From Saprospiraceae bacterium (GTDB lineage: Bacteria; Bacteroidota; Bacteroidia; Chitinophagales; Saprospiraceae): a stretch of 64,000 nt of DNA. Positions 44,836 to 53,105 of the stretch are shown piece by piece. The stretch covers positions 62,001 through 126,000 of the forward strand of contig JADJLQ010000002.1 in the NCBI GenBank assembly GCA_016709995.1, written 5' to 3'. The notes beneath the pieces are model-generated. The model searched no databases, was not told the DNA's origin, and saw only the letters and a program-made list of their open reading frames with translations. The translations under genes and the position numbers were made by a program. Each line of letters begins with the position of its first letter. Positions within the stretch are counted from its first letter, which is position 1.

Positions 44836-45981
44836 CTATACCTTCACCCAGGCTTGTTTTCGATTGCTCTCCAATATTCTTTCGCAAATCAATAACTCCC
44901 GGTAACCATCTGCAAAGGTCGGGTACGTAGGGTGTTCCGGTTGTTTATTATTAGCGATCGCTGCATACACCTCTTTAAATAATTGTTTGGAAGTATCGGG
45001 GAAACCTTCATTGTGCCCTCCGGGGAAGGAGATGATGCTGCCTGCCTCAGGATATACCAGCGAAGGATCGCGCATGAGCGATTCATTGCTTTTATTCCGA
45101 TTGCCAATCCAGATTTCATTGGGGGCTTCAGAATTCCATGCGAAAGTTTTATTGGAGCCGGAGATCTCCAGCTTCAATTGGTTTTTGCGGCCGGCAGATA
45201 CCTGGGATACGGTCACAGAACCCCGATTGCCATTGTCAAAGCGGAGCAGCACATTGGCGTGGTCTTCGGTATTGATGGGCACATCTGCATAATCTTCGGG
45301 GGTCAGCATTTTGCCCGAATAGGTTTCGATCGCTTTCAGTGGTTTTTTACGCACTTTGTGGATGGTATTAAAATCCGCCATCACTTCTACCGTTTTGAGA
45401 CCGGTGATGTACTCGATGACATCCATCAGGTGAGAGCCGATATCCGCGATGGCTCTTGAATCGCCTGATTTGTCCGGTTCCAGGCGCCAGTTATAATCTG
45501 TATTGTAGAACAGCCAATCCTGCAGGTAGGATCCCAGGATAGAATAGACTTCACCGAGCTCCCCTTTTTCCCGCATGGTTTTCATCTGGCGTATCAGCGG
45601 GTAATAGCGCAGGTTAAAATGGACTGCATTGACAAGACCGGTAGACTGGGCCAGGGCGACCAGTTCTTCTGCTTCGTGCAGGTCTTTGGACAGCGGTTTT
45701 TCGCAGATCACATGTTTGCCAGCCAGGAGCGCAGCTTTCGCTTGAGAAAAATGTAGAAAATTGGGAGTACAGATATGCACACTTGTAATATCCTCCATCG
45801 CCAACAATTGGTCAAAGGTACAAGCACGCTCTATGCCTAATTGGGCTGCTTTGGCTGTAGCCAACTCCATATTGACTTCACAAAGCGCTGCGACTTCAAT
45901 ATTGGGTAGTCTGCGCAATGCTTCTACATGAGCGGGACCGATAAAACCGGTGCCGACGATCCCTACTTTTATTTTTTCCAT
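44836..45981 (-). CDS. Gfo/Idh/MocA family oxidoreductase
   Basis: NAD(P)-dependent sugar dehydrogenase-like enzyme. Nucleotide loop VGIVGTGFIGPAHVEAL, catalytic region CEKPLSKDL, and the C-terminal sheet domain with DIGSHLMDVIEYITG. 381 residues, longer than the homologue at 8544 and of a different subgroup that often acts on pyranosides or inositols. A possible gene remnant lies 21 bp upstream on the same strand. Confidence 0.9.
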   Translation of the reverse strand: MEKIKVGIVGTGFIGPAHVEALRRLPNIEVAALCEVNMELATAKAAQLGIERACTFDQLLAMEDITSVHICTPNFLHFSQAKAALLAGKHVICEKPLSKDLHEAEELVALAQSTGLVNAVHFNLRYYPLIRQMKTMREKGELGEVYSILGSYLQDWLFYNTDYNWRLEPDKSGDSRAIADIGSHLMDVIEYITGLKTVEVMADFNTIHKVRKKPLKAIETYSGKMLTPEDYADVPINTEDHANVLLRFDNGNRGSVTVSQVSAGRKNQLKLEISGSNKTFAWNSEAPNEIWIGNRNKSNESLMRDPSLVYPEAGSIISFPGGHNEGFPDTSKQLFKEVYAAIANNKQPEHPTYPTFADGYRELLICERILESNRKQAWVKV

Positions 45982-46002
45982 GACTTATTTTTTTAAAGGT
46001 TC

Positions 46003-46212
46003 TTATTTCAAACCCGAATATAAGGATTCATAGATAAGTAAATCAAAATTATGCTCGGCAGAGATGTATTTCCTGAATGCGCTATTTCCACTTAGAAACT
46101 GTTTTAGGAGGGCGATGGTTTGATCAGGGTGCAATGCACTTCGAAAGTAATCCTTCTTTGGATGGAACGGAATTGTCGAGCTGTGGCCATTAGCACAAAG
46201 TCGAGCCAGTTG
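46003..46212 (-). pseudogene. Possible 3' remnant of an unknown gene
   Basis: A minus-strand frame of 70 codons without an ATG near its left end reads ...HPKKDYFRSALHPDQTIALL... and ends EHNFDLLIYESLYSGLK before a stop at 46003-46005. Composition is protein-like and it sits directly upstream of the oxidoreductase, on the same strand. Upstream the frame is closed by several stops (46213-46230). It could be the tail of a decayed or frameshifted gene. The rest of the 402-bp gap (45982-46383) shows only a terminator. Confidence 0.35.
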
Positions 46213-46329
46213 CTATGTATATGCCTATTACGAAAAAGATGCCGCAAGGTAGGCCCCAGTAGCCAATTTGAGAATATGAAGCAGTTTTGTATGCTGTATA
46301 TACGCTATTTGGCGCACAGACAGCAAGCA

Positions 46330-46364
46330 AAACAAAAAAAGAGCCACATTATTGTGACTCTTTT
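46330..46364 (-). terminator. Rho-independent terminator after the aldo/keto reductase gene
   Basis: Read on the minus strand, AAAAGAGTCAC and GTGGCTCTTTT form an 11-bp stem with one mismatch and a 6-base loop, followed by a T-rich tail. It lies 20 bp past the stop codon of the reductase. Confidence 0.72.
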
Positions 46365-46383
46365 GAATTAAATAATACAAATT

Positions 46384-47340
46384 TTAATACCTACTACCAA
46401 TGGTTTCTTTTGGCATAGAGACATCAATCAGTTCCAAATCGGCTTGAGTTAGGGCTACATTATAGGCACCTAAATTTTCTTCAAGACGATGAATTTTTCT
46501 TGTGCCAGGAATTGCAGTAATCTCATCATCCTGACCTAAAATCCAAGACAATGCAATTTGAGCTTTAGTTACTCCTTTAGCTTTTGCAATTTGGTCTATG
46601 ACTTCAACAAATTTTATATTTTCTTTAATCGCTTCATCTGTAAATCTAGGATTATTTAATCTAAAGTCACCGGCTTCAAAATCAGCACGACTTTTATAAG
46701 CTCCCGTTAAAAAACCTCTACCTAAAGGACTGTATGAAACAAAAGTGATTCCGAGTTCTTTGCAAACCTTTAAAAGTTCATGTTCTGGCTCACGGCTCCA
46801 TAAAGAATATTCTATTTGTATAGCTGTGATGGGATGTACTTTGTGCGCTCTGCGAATAGTTTGAGCATTCACTTCTGACAGACCAATAAACTTTACTTTT
46901 CCTTGTTTGACTAAATCAGCCATTGCCTCTACTATCACTTCAATCTCAACATCAGGAGCTTGACGATGCATATAATATAAATCAATGACATCCGTTCCTA
47001 AATTTAAAAGACTTTGATCACAAGCTTTTCTAATATAATCAGGCTGTCCATTTAATCCTAGCCACTCGCCATTTGGTCCTCTCATTACTGCGAATTTAGT
47101 AGCTAAAACCAAATCATTCCATCTGCCCCTAAATGCTTTTCCAATTAACTTTTCATTGGCTCCACTTCCATACATATCGGCTGTATCGAAAAAATTAACG
47201 CCTAAATCAATGGCTTTGTGCAAAGTAATAATAGATTCTGATTCATTAAAAGCGCCATAAAACTCTGACATACCCATACAACCAAGACCTATTCGGTTCA
47301 CCTTCAGTGTGCTGCTTCCTAATATTGTTGAATTCTTCAT
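46384..47340 (-). CDS. Aldo/keto reductase
   Basis: NADPH-dependent carbonyl reductase with TIM-barrel fold. Start motif RIGLGCMGMSEFYG, catalytic Asp/Tyr in FFDTADMYGSGANE, Lys in VLATKFAV, and His in YYMHRQAPDVEIE. Cofactor-binding ends are seen in YSLWSREPEHELL and TAIPGTRKIHRLEEN. 318 residues is typical of the YajO/IolS-like group. The adjacent AraC gene and the direct repeats over its promoter suggest it is activated by that regulator. Confidence 0.93.
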   Translation of the reverse strand: MKNSTILGSSTLKVNRIGLGCMGMSEFYGAFNESESIITLHKAIDLGVNFFDTADMYGSGANEKLIGKAFRGRWNDLVLATKFAVMRGPNGEWLGLNGQPDYIRKACDQSLLNLGTDVIDLYYMHRQAPDVEIEVIVEAMADLVKQGKVKFIGLSEVNAQTIRRAHKVHPITAIQIEYSLWSREPEHELLKVCKELGITFVSYSPLGRGFLTGAYKSRADFEAGDFRLNNPRFTDEAIKENIKFVEVIDQIAKAKGVTKAQIALSWILGQDDEITAIPGTRKIHRLEENLGAYNVALTQADLELIDVSMPKETIGSRY

Positions 47341-47362
47341 TTGTTTATTTTTAAATTATCCA

Positions 47363-47443
47363 CAAAGGTCAGTCTTCTAATAAAATAAAGCTTGCAAATT
47401 TCAAGCTACAATTTGTAAATTTCAATCAATTACGAAATTTCAA
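47363..47443 (-). promoter_or_regulatory. Promoter with AraC-type direct repeats upstream of the aldo/keto reductase
   Basis: A -7-like box TGACCTTTG is complementary to 47363-47371. Upstream of it lie direct repeats TTGCAAATTTCAA (47392-47404) and TTGTAAATTTCAA (47413-47425), 12 of 13 bases equal and 21 bp apart (two helical turns). A third half-site GAAATTTCAA is at 47434-47443. The near repeat covers the expected -33 position, as in AraC-class activation. Confidence 0.6.
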
Positions 47444-48355
47444 TGGTGACAGGCCAGTATGTTTTTTGAAAAAATTTGAAAAATGAGCTACTTCATCAAA
47501 TCCCAAAGCAAAAGCAACTTCAGAAACATTCCATTGAGTTTGTCTTAATAATATTTTGGCTTCTTCTACTACTCTGCCATTGATAATTTCAGATGTACTA
47601 TTACCTGTCGTTTCTTTTAATACTTTATTTAAGTGATTGATGTGAACGCCTAAAGTTTTGGCAAAATCGATTGGTGCTTTGAGTTGCATCATTTGTGCAT
47701 CATTTTCAATTGGAAACTGTCTTTCCAGTAACTCAATAAATAATGATGAAATTCTGCTTGAAGCGTTCGTGGAATTTAACATACTTTCTATAGGGTTTAA
47801 CTTTTGTCCCATATGAATCAATTCCAATACATAGTTACGAAGTAAATCATATTTATAAGCATAATCAGACGAGAGTTCTGTGTCCATTTTTTTGAAAATA
47901 GCTTCCATTTCAAGATATTGTTCATCATTTAATTCATAAACAAAATCACTATTTAGCTGATAAATAGGAAAATCATCTACCAGTATCCCTGTTTTGGACT
48001 TCGACAAAAATTCTTTAGTGAAAACACAAAAAAATCCAGCCTGTTCTTTGTCTTGTGGTATATACCGATAAGGAATTTTCGGAGTTGCAAATAGAATTCC
48101 TTGATTTTCAATGAGAACAGATTTTCCAGCAAACTCAACCAAATTTTTGCCTTTAATTAAACTGATTTTATAATACAACCTCCTGTTGTATGTCATTTCG
48201 GAATTTTTTACACCGCTGAAATAAAACTTCTTTGTATCAAATACATTGAAATGACCTAAATTGTTTGAGCTAACGCTTTCTAAAAAGAAATCCAGCTGGC
48301 TTCCATATTCACCAAATATTTCTTTATAAAAATCTTTAATACCTATGTTTTCCAT
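47426..48355 (-). CDS. AraC-family transcriptional regulator
   Basis: The C-terminal double HTH is clear: EEAKILLRQTQWNVSEVAFA, then GFDEVAHFSNFFKKHTGLSP. The N-terminal 200 residues form a sensor domain of the Bacteroidota type (SVLIENQGILFATPKIPYRY). The ATG at 48355 (MENIGIKDFYKEIFGEYG) is preferred, since the 39 upstream residues are hydrophobic and unlike the family. 309 residues. It lies 85 bp upstream of the reductase gene on the same strand, and its stop borders the direct repeats. Confidence 0.9.
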   Translation of the reverse strand: MENIGIKDFYKEIFGEYGSQLDFFLESVSSNNLGHFNVFDTKKFYFSGVKNSEMTYNRRLYYKISLIKGKNLVEFAGKSVLIENQGILFATPKIPYRYIPQDKEQAGFFCVFTKEFLSKSKTGILVDDFPIYQLNSDFVYELNDEQYLEMEAIFKKMDTELSSDYAYKYDLLRNYVLELIHMGQKLNPIESMLNSTNASSRISSLFIELLERQFPIENDAQMMQLKAPIDFAKTLGVHINHLNKVLKETTGNSTSEIINGRVVEEAKILLRQTQWNVSEVAFALGFDEVAHFSNFFKKHTGLSPLKFRN

Positions 48356-48377
48356 TATTGCAAGATTCAAATAATAG

Positions 48378-48385
48378 CAAAGGTA
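48378..48385 (-). promoter_or_regulatory. Candidate -7 element for the AraC gene
   Basis: The minus strand reads TACCTTTG, an exact TAnnTTTG match, 22 bp before the chosen ATG. At the -33 distance the sequence is TTC rather than TTG. This box also supports the start at 48355, because the longer frame would begin upstream of it. Confidence 0.42.
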
Positions 48386-48570
48386 AAATTTATTTTTTTT
48401 GAACGAACATTGCGAATAAAGACTGAAAAGATATAGATAACCTATTGAAAACAAAAATACCCAACTACTCACAGGGTTTTGTTGAAATTGGAGCAGAAAT
48501 GCTACATTTGAACAAAAGTAATTCTCATTAACATTTGTGCCTTAAAAGCCCCAAACCATTACCTGCAACC

Positions 48571-49809
48571 ATGAAACACAAAATTTTAACTATGCACCAA
48601 ATAAATCGACCCGGACTTTTTCTAATGCTGCTCAGCATTCTGACAGGTTGTAGCGGACAAACAAAAAATAGTAATCCAAATCAGCAAACAACCACACCAA
48701 GCATAAACAAACTGGTAGGTGGCGGTTGCGACGGTTGTGAACTAATGTATATTGACATACCAACAAATATTTCATCCGTTGATACAAGTGCTGGTTGGGC
48801 AGAGAAAGGACAAAAACTTTTGGTGACGGGAACCGTTTTTAAACATGACGGAAAAACGCCGGTACCAAACGTGATCATTTATTATTGGCAGACAGACCAT
48901 AACGGCTACTATTTACCAAAACAAGGATTGAATGAAAAAGCCAAACGACACGGCCATATTCGAGGTTGGATAAAATCAGATGAGCATGGGAAGTTTTCAA
49001 TATACACCATCAGACCCGCGCCCTATCCAAATGAAAATATTCCAGCCCATATTCATACCTCCATCAAAGAACCCAACATTGACAATGAATATTACCTTGA
49101 TGAGTTTGTTTTTGACGACGACAGATTATTGACAGGGGCCAAAAGAAAGGCACTAGAAAATCGTGGCGGCAGTGGTATATTAAGAGTTCTTATTTCAGGA
49201 GATTTACAAATTGCCGAGCATAATATTATTTTAGGACTAAACATTCCAAACTATCCGATAGAATTGGAGCAAGAGAAACAATCGGGACTTCATATCGGTG
49301 AAGATCAACCATCTTTTATTCCTTTCCATGCCTGGGGTCCGGACAAAGGAACAAGGACTTGTCCTGTCTGCAAATATGGACGCTACCAAGGCATTGTTTA
49401 TTTTGTTGGCAACAATCCCAATTGGGTTGAAATCAAAAAGTGGTTGACTTATTTGGAGCAAGAAAGTGTGACTCGAAGTAAATACTTGAAAGCTTATTTT
49501 GTCTACGGCAATGAATTAAATTACAACAAAGACGATAGACGAAAGGAGTTAGAAAGAATTGGGCTTGAATTAAACTTAAAAAATATTGCTTTAACCTTTG
49601 TGCCTTCTTTGACAGACACAGAAAGCGAAGTAAACCTCAATAAGTTAAATCCGGCAGTTGAAAACACATTTGTAATTTACCAACATAGAACAATAATTGA
49701 TAAATATATTGACCTTACTGCTACGCAAGACAATTTCAAAACAATGTCAACTACCCTGGACAAAACAAAGAGTGAATACTTCAATTTAGAAGAACCAAAA
49801 CACGAATAA
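48571..49809 (+). CDS. Intradiol dioxygenase-like lipoprotein with an added C-terminal domain
   Basis: Residues about 50-235 match the protocatechuate/catechol intradiol dioxygenase fold: VIIYYWQTDHNGYY, HGHIRGWIKSDEHG, SIYTIRPAPYP and IPAHIHTSIK hold the expected iron ligands (two Tyr, two His). The N-terminus is a lipoprotein signal with LTGCSG. The last 160 residues start with HAWGPDKGTRTCPVCKYG and IVYFVGN, and resemble a thioredoxin/redoxin-like domain with a CPVC pair; this assignment is tentative. The ATG at 48571 is used. 412 residues, twice the length of plain extracellular intradiol proteins. It is divergent from the AraC gene. Confidence 0.8.
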   Translation: MKHKILTMHQINRPGLFLMLLSILTGCSGQTKNSNPNQQTTTPSINKLVGGGCDGCELMYIDIPTNISSVDTSAGWAEKGQKLLVTGTVFKHDGKTPVPNVIIYYWQTDHNGYYLPKQGLNEKAKRHGHIRGWIKSDEHGKFSIYTIRPAPYPNENIPAHIHTSIKEPNIDNEYYLDEFVFDDDRLLTGAKRKALENRGGSGILRVLISGDLQIAEHNIILGLNIPNYPIELEQEKQSGLHIGEDQPSFIPFHAWGPDKGTRTCPVCKYGRYQGIVYFVGNNPNWVEIKKWLTYLEQESVTRSKYLKAYFVYGNELNYNKDDRRKELERIGLELNLKNIALTFVPSLTDTESEVNLNKLNPAVENTFVIYQHRTIIDKYIDLTATQDNFKTMSTTLDKTKSEYFNLEEPKHE

Positions 49810-49915
49810 TAAAAAAGTTATGCATATAAAATAAAATAAACGAAAGAGCTAACAGGTAGGTTAAATCATAAACCAACTCATATACAAATCGCCGGTGGTC
49901 ATCAAAACAAAAAAC

Positions 49916-50614
49916 ATGGAAAGAATAAAATTTTACAATAATGCCCATTTGTATTTAGCGATCGGTTTGGTTGTTGTCTTCTGGGGTTTTTCTAATTCAT
50001 ATTTTGGGAAATTGGGAGAAACCACTTTGCCATATCATATACATGGATTAAGCGCAACATTATGGATGTTATTATTAATAGTTCAACCATTTTTTTACAC
50101 AAAAGGGAAATTAACAATCCATAAGTACTTAGGTTGGAGTTCAATGATACTAGTACCTACAATAGTATTTGGTGGATTTGAAATGATGAAATTAATGATT
50201 CATAACCAAGAAAATTATCCTCCAAATATGGTTTATAGGCTTGCATTTATAGATGCTGTCACTTTATTAGGATTTGTAATAATTTATTTACTTGCTATTT
50301 ATTATCGCAAAAGACTAAAACTGCACGCCCGTCTGATGGTTTGCACGATATTTGGCCCCTTAATTCCTGCATTGACAAGAATTTTCTTTTCTGTAGGATT
50401 AGCTGACAATTTCGACAAATCATTAACTCTTTCTTATATACTAATAGAAATAGTGCTTTTGTTTATTATTTGGAAGGAAAGAAATCATAAAGAAGTTAAA
50501 TTTACGTACTTGCCAGTATTAATTTTTATGGCTTTACAACATATACTGATGTATTCTGCCGGAAATTGGGATTGGTGGGTTTCTTTAATGAATACAATTG
50601 CCGACTATCAATAG
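49916..50614 (+). CDS. Seven-helix membrane protein of unknown function
   Basis: 232 residues from the ATG at 49916 (MERIKFYNNAHLYLA). About seven hydrophobic helices, with conserved-looking polar spots: PYHIHGLSATLW, IHKYLGWSS, and KLHARLMVCT. The His/Trp pattern recalls DUF2306 or cytochrome b561-like proteins, but haem ligands cannot be assigned. It follows the dioxygenase-like gene by about 106 bp and may be co-transcribed. Confidence 0.7.
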   Translation: MERIKFYNNAHLYLAIGLVVVFWGFSNSYFGKLGETTLPYHIHGLSATLWMLLLIVQPFFYTKGKLTIHKYLGWSSMILVPTIVFGGFEMMKLMIHNQENYPPNMVYRLAFIDAVTLLGFVIIYLLAIYYRKRLKLHARLMVCTIFGPLIPALTRIFFSVGLADNFDKSLTLSYILIEIVLLFIIWKERNHKEVKFTYLPVLIFMALQHILMYSAGNWDWWVSLMNTIADYQ

Positions 50615-50791
50615 AAATCAAAATCTCTCTGAGACACTCACCGAATCAAACTGCTGTGAAAATTTTCCATTCCCATTAGATCAGAGTGAAACCCTTTCCT
50701 ATCGATCCGACAGTTGATGCAGGAGCAAAGTGTCGGCTAATTGCCTTCAACTTCATCAATGGTCGGAGTCCCATTCACTCCAAGCTTATGA

Positions 50792-51199
50792 TTAAGGTTT
50801 TTTCCGCACCGCTTTAAACATACCTTCCGGTACATCCAGGTCGATCCCAACACTTTTACCATCCACTATTTCGAACTTAAGCAGATAACCCGCTACTCCT
50901 TTAACCGTAAATTCATGGGTCTTTGCTGGTACGAGTTCGGCCTCGTCTCGTTCTGTAGCCAATGCCCACAATGCTCCTTCCTTAACAAAAATTTTAATGT
51001 CAACCCCTTCTCCCGGGATAGTATATTCACCAACATATAGATCAAGGTCTGCCAGACTTGTATTGAATACTCCAGGCGTTTTATTTTCTGGAGCTTCCAG
51101 TTTTTTTCTGGTATCCGGGCTTTCTTTAATGTTCAATGATTGGGCATTCATTGAAAAACCAACTATCGAAAAGACGAAAAGTAGAAAAAAAGATTTCAT
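50792..51199 (-). CDS. Secreted single-domain protein, duplicate of the esterase C-terminal domain
   Basis: 135 residues: a signal peptide (MKSFFLLFVFSIVGFSMNAQ) fused to a domain nearly identical to the last 115 residues of the esterase at 51392-52912 (shared runs: RDEAELVPAKTHEFTVKGV, DVPEGMFKAVRKKP). The similarity is also strong at DNA level. The catalytic and TPR parts are missing, so this is a domain-only paralogue made by duplication with internal deletion. The domain resembles the small beta-rich DUF3471-like C-terminal modules. Function unknown. Confidence 0.78.
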   Translation of the reverse strand: MKSFFLLFVFSIVGFSMNAQSLNIKESPDTRKKLEAPENKTPGVFNTSLADLDLYVGEYTIPGEGVDIKIFVKEGALWALATERDEAELVPAKTHEFTVKGVAGYLLKFEIVDGKSVGIDLDVPEGMFKAVRKKP

Positions 51200-51391
51200 T
51201 GAAATAAGTTTTATGTTTTTCTGAATAAGTGCCGAAAGTTAGTACAAATTTTAGTGTAGTGTCGCATCTTTTTGAAGAACAGATATCCTTAAGCTTCGGT
51301 ATAGGGATAGACCTTGGCATGGTATTCGTTTGCATCTTGTAAAAAATACAAAGTCGATTATTTACAGAAGGGTTAGATAAATGGCTTTGCC

Positions 51392-52912
51392 TTAAGGCTT
51401 TTTCCGCACCGCTTTAAACATACCCTCCGGTACATCCAGACCGATCCCAACACTTTTACCATCGACTATGTCGAACTTTATTAGATAACCCGTTACTCCT
51501 TTGACCGTAAATTCATGTGTCTTCGCTGGAACGAGTTCGGCCTCGTCCCGTCCTGTAGCCAATATTCTCAATGCTCCGTCTCTGACAAAGGTCTTAATCT
51601 CGATCCCTTCTCCCGGGAGTATATATTCTCCAACATACAGATCAAGGTCTTGCAGACTTGTATTGGATGCTGCCATCGATTTATTTTCCAGTGCATCCAG
51701 TTTCTTCCTGGTTTCCGGACTTTCTTTGATGCTCAATGCTTTTTTGAATTGTTCGATAGCATGAGGCTTGTCTCCGATGGCATTAAAATAATCGCCATAA
51801 GAGTCATAGACATTGCCGGATCCGGGGTATTGGTCAACATTGTATGAGAAAAAACTTTTGGCTTTGGTGTATTGTTTGCTTCCAAGTGCCTGGTATCCCA
51901 TGCCATTCATCATAGACTCAGCGGGGGCGATGGTATAGCCATAGATTTTAGAGATTTTTTGATAATGCGTTACGATCTTGTTTTTTAAGGCCTCCGTGGT
52001 GTCCTTAAAATCATTTGGCTTAAAATGTATAGGGTAATCTTTAAATATAAATCGCAAGGCATCATATTCCGTGATCAGCGGTACTGAACCATGGTCATCA
52101 CCATCATAATATTTGCCCATGTATTTTAATCCATTTTGAGGATTTTTCTGAAGATGATCCTGGAGGTTGAGTATGGAGCGTATATGGCGTGAATTGGCCG
52201 AAGTATCTTTTTTTACTTTTTTGATGGTCATGCCGTCCTCCATGGTATTAGCGATACCCAGGTACAAGCTCTTACCCTCGAAGGATACTGATTTTAATGC
52301 CGCCTGTGATTCTTTGAGCAATCGCTCATGGTCCCACCACATACTTGGATCTATAGAGACATAAGAATTGAAGATATCTTTGTGATGGATCAAGGTGTTG
52401 ATCACTGTCAGACCTCCAAATGAGTGACCAATAAACATTCGATAAGGTTGTGTATGGTAGGAAGCATCTATGTAAGGGATCAATTCTTTTTCAATGAAAG
52501 CCATGAATTTTTCGCCACCCCCGGAAGTTCTGGCGAAATCTCTATCGACATAGGGTAGGTCACTCTCCACATGCGTAGGCGTGAGGTCGCGGGTGCGATC
52601 CGTATTGGGGATGGCTACGATGATCATCTCCGGGCATATCGTATTGCCATTGATTTCGCTTAATTGATGGACCATGCCTGCCACTGAAGGGAAATGCGCA
52701 TCACCATCCAGGAGGTAGATCACAGGATATCGTTGAGCACTATAAAGATTATCGTTATATCCGGAGGGCAGATGGACCAGGATGTTTCTATTTTCATTTA
52801 ATATGGTGGAATGAATGCTGTCGGCCTTGCCGATGACGACGGCTTGATCCGGCTGCGCATGCAAAGAAAACTCAATAATAAAAAATGCGAAAATTAGCAG
52901 TGACGGTTTCAT
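51392..52912 (-). CDS. Secreted esterase D-like alpha/beta hydrolase with TPR and C-terminal beta domain
   Basis: Signal peptide (MKPSLLIFAFFIIEFSLHAQ), then an esterase-D-like hydrolase domain (about 25-300): RYPVIYLLDGDAHFPSV, nucleophile elbow MFIGHSFGGLTV, and DDHGSVPL providing the His. Next a TPR-like stretch (GYQALGSKQYTKAKSFFSYN to EQFKKALSIKE) and a C-terminal domain of 95 residues. 506 residues. This architecture is frequent in Bacteroidota and includes feruloyl or siderophore esterases, but the substrate is not determined. It lies 192 bp upstream of its domain duplicate. Confidence 0.87.
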   Translation of the reverse strand: MKPSLLIFAFFIIEFSLHAQPDQAVVIGKADSIHSTILNENRNILVHLPSGYNDNLYSAQRYPVIYLLDGDAHFPSVAGMVHQLSEINGNTICPEMIIVAIPNTDRTRDLTPTHVESDLPYVDRDFARTSGGGEKFMAFIEKELIPYIDASYHTQPYRMFIGHSFGGLTVINTLIHHKDIFNSYVSIDPSMWWDHERLLKESQAALKSVSFEGKSLYLGIANTMEDGMTIKKVKKDTSANSRHIRSILNLQDHLQKNPQNGLKYMGKYYDGDDHGSVPLITEYDALRFIFKDYPIHFKPNDFKDTTEALKNKIVTHYQKISKIYGYTIAPAESMMNGMGYQALGSKQYTKAKSFFSYNVDQYPGSGNVYDSYGDYFNAIGDKPHAIEQFKKALSIKESPETRKKLDALENKSMAASNTSLQDLDLYVGEYILPGEGIEIKTFVRDGALRILATGRDEAELVPAKTHEFTVKGVTGYLIKFDIVDGKSVGIGLDVPEGMFKAVRKKP

Positions 52913-53105
52913 CGGAAAGGTTTAATGTTTCTAAAAGTTAGTACCGAAAGATAATACAAATTTGACACGGAATAAAGGGGTTCTGAACTGGTGACCCTTA
53001 ATTGACTACCTGGCATCCCGAATTCTCGGGAGGCAATAGGCACTCCTCCTAAACATGGTGTCCCGAAACTTGGGGAGGCTATCTCAACATGTCAACTACC
53101 TCCGG

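Noticed and set aside
46120..46371. 83-residue plus-strand protein rich in Cys and Arg
   Set aside because: It spans the terminator of the reductase gene and lies opposite the more protein-like minus frame.
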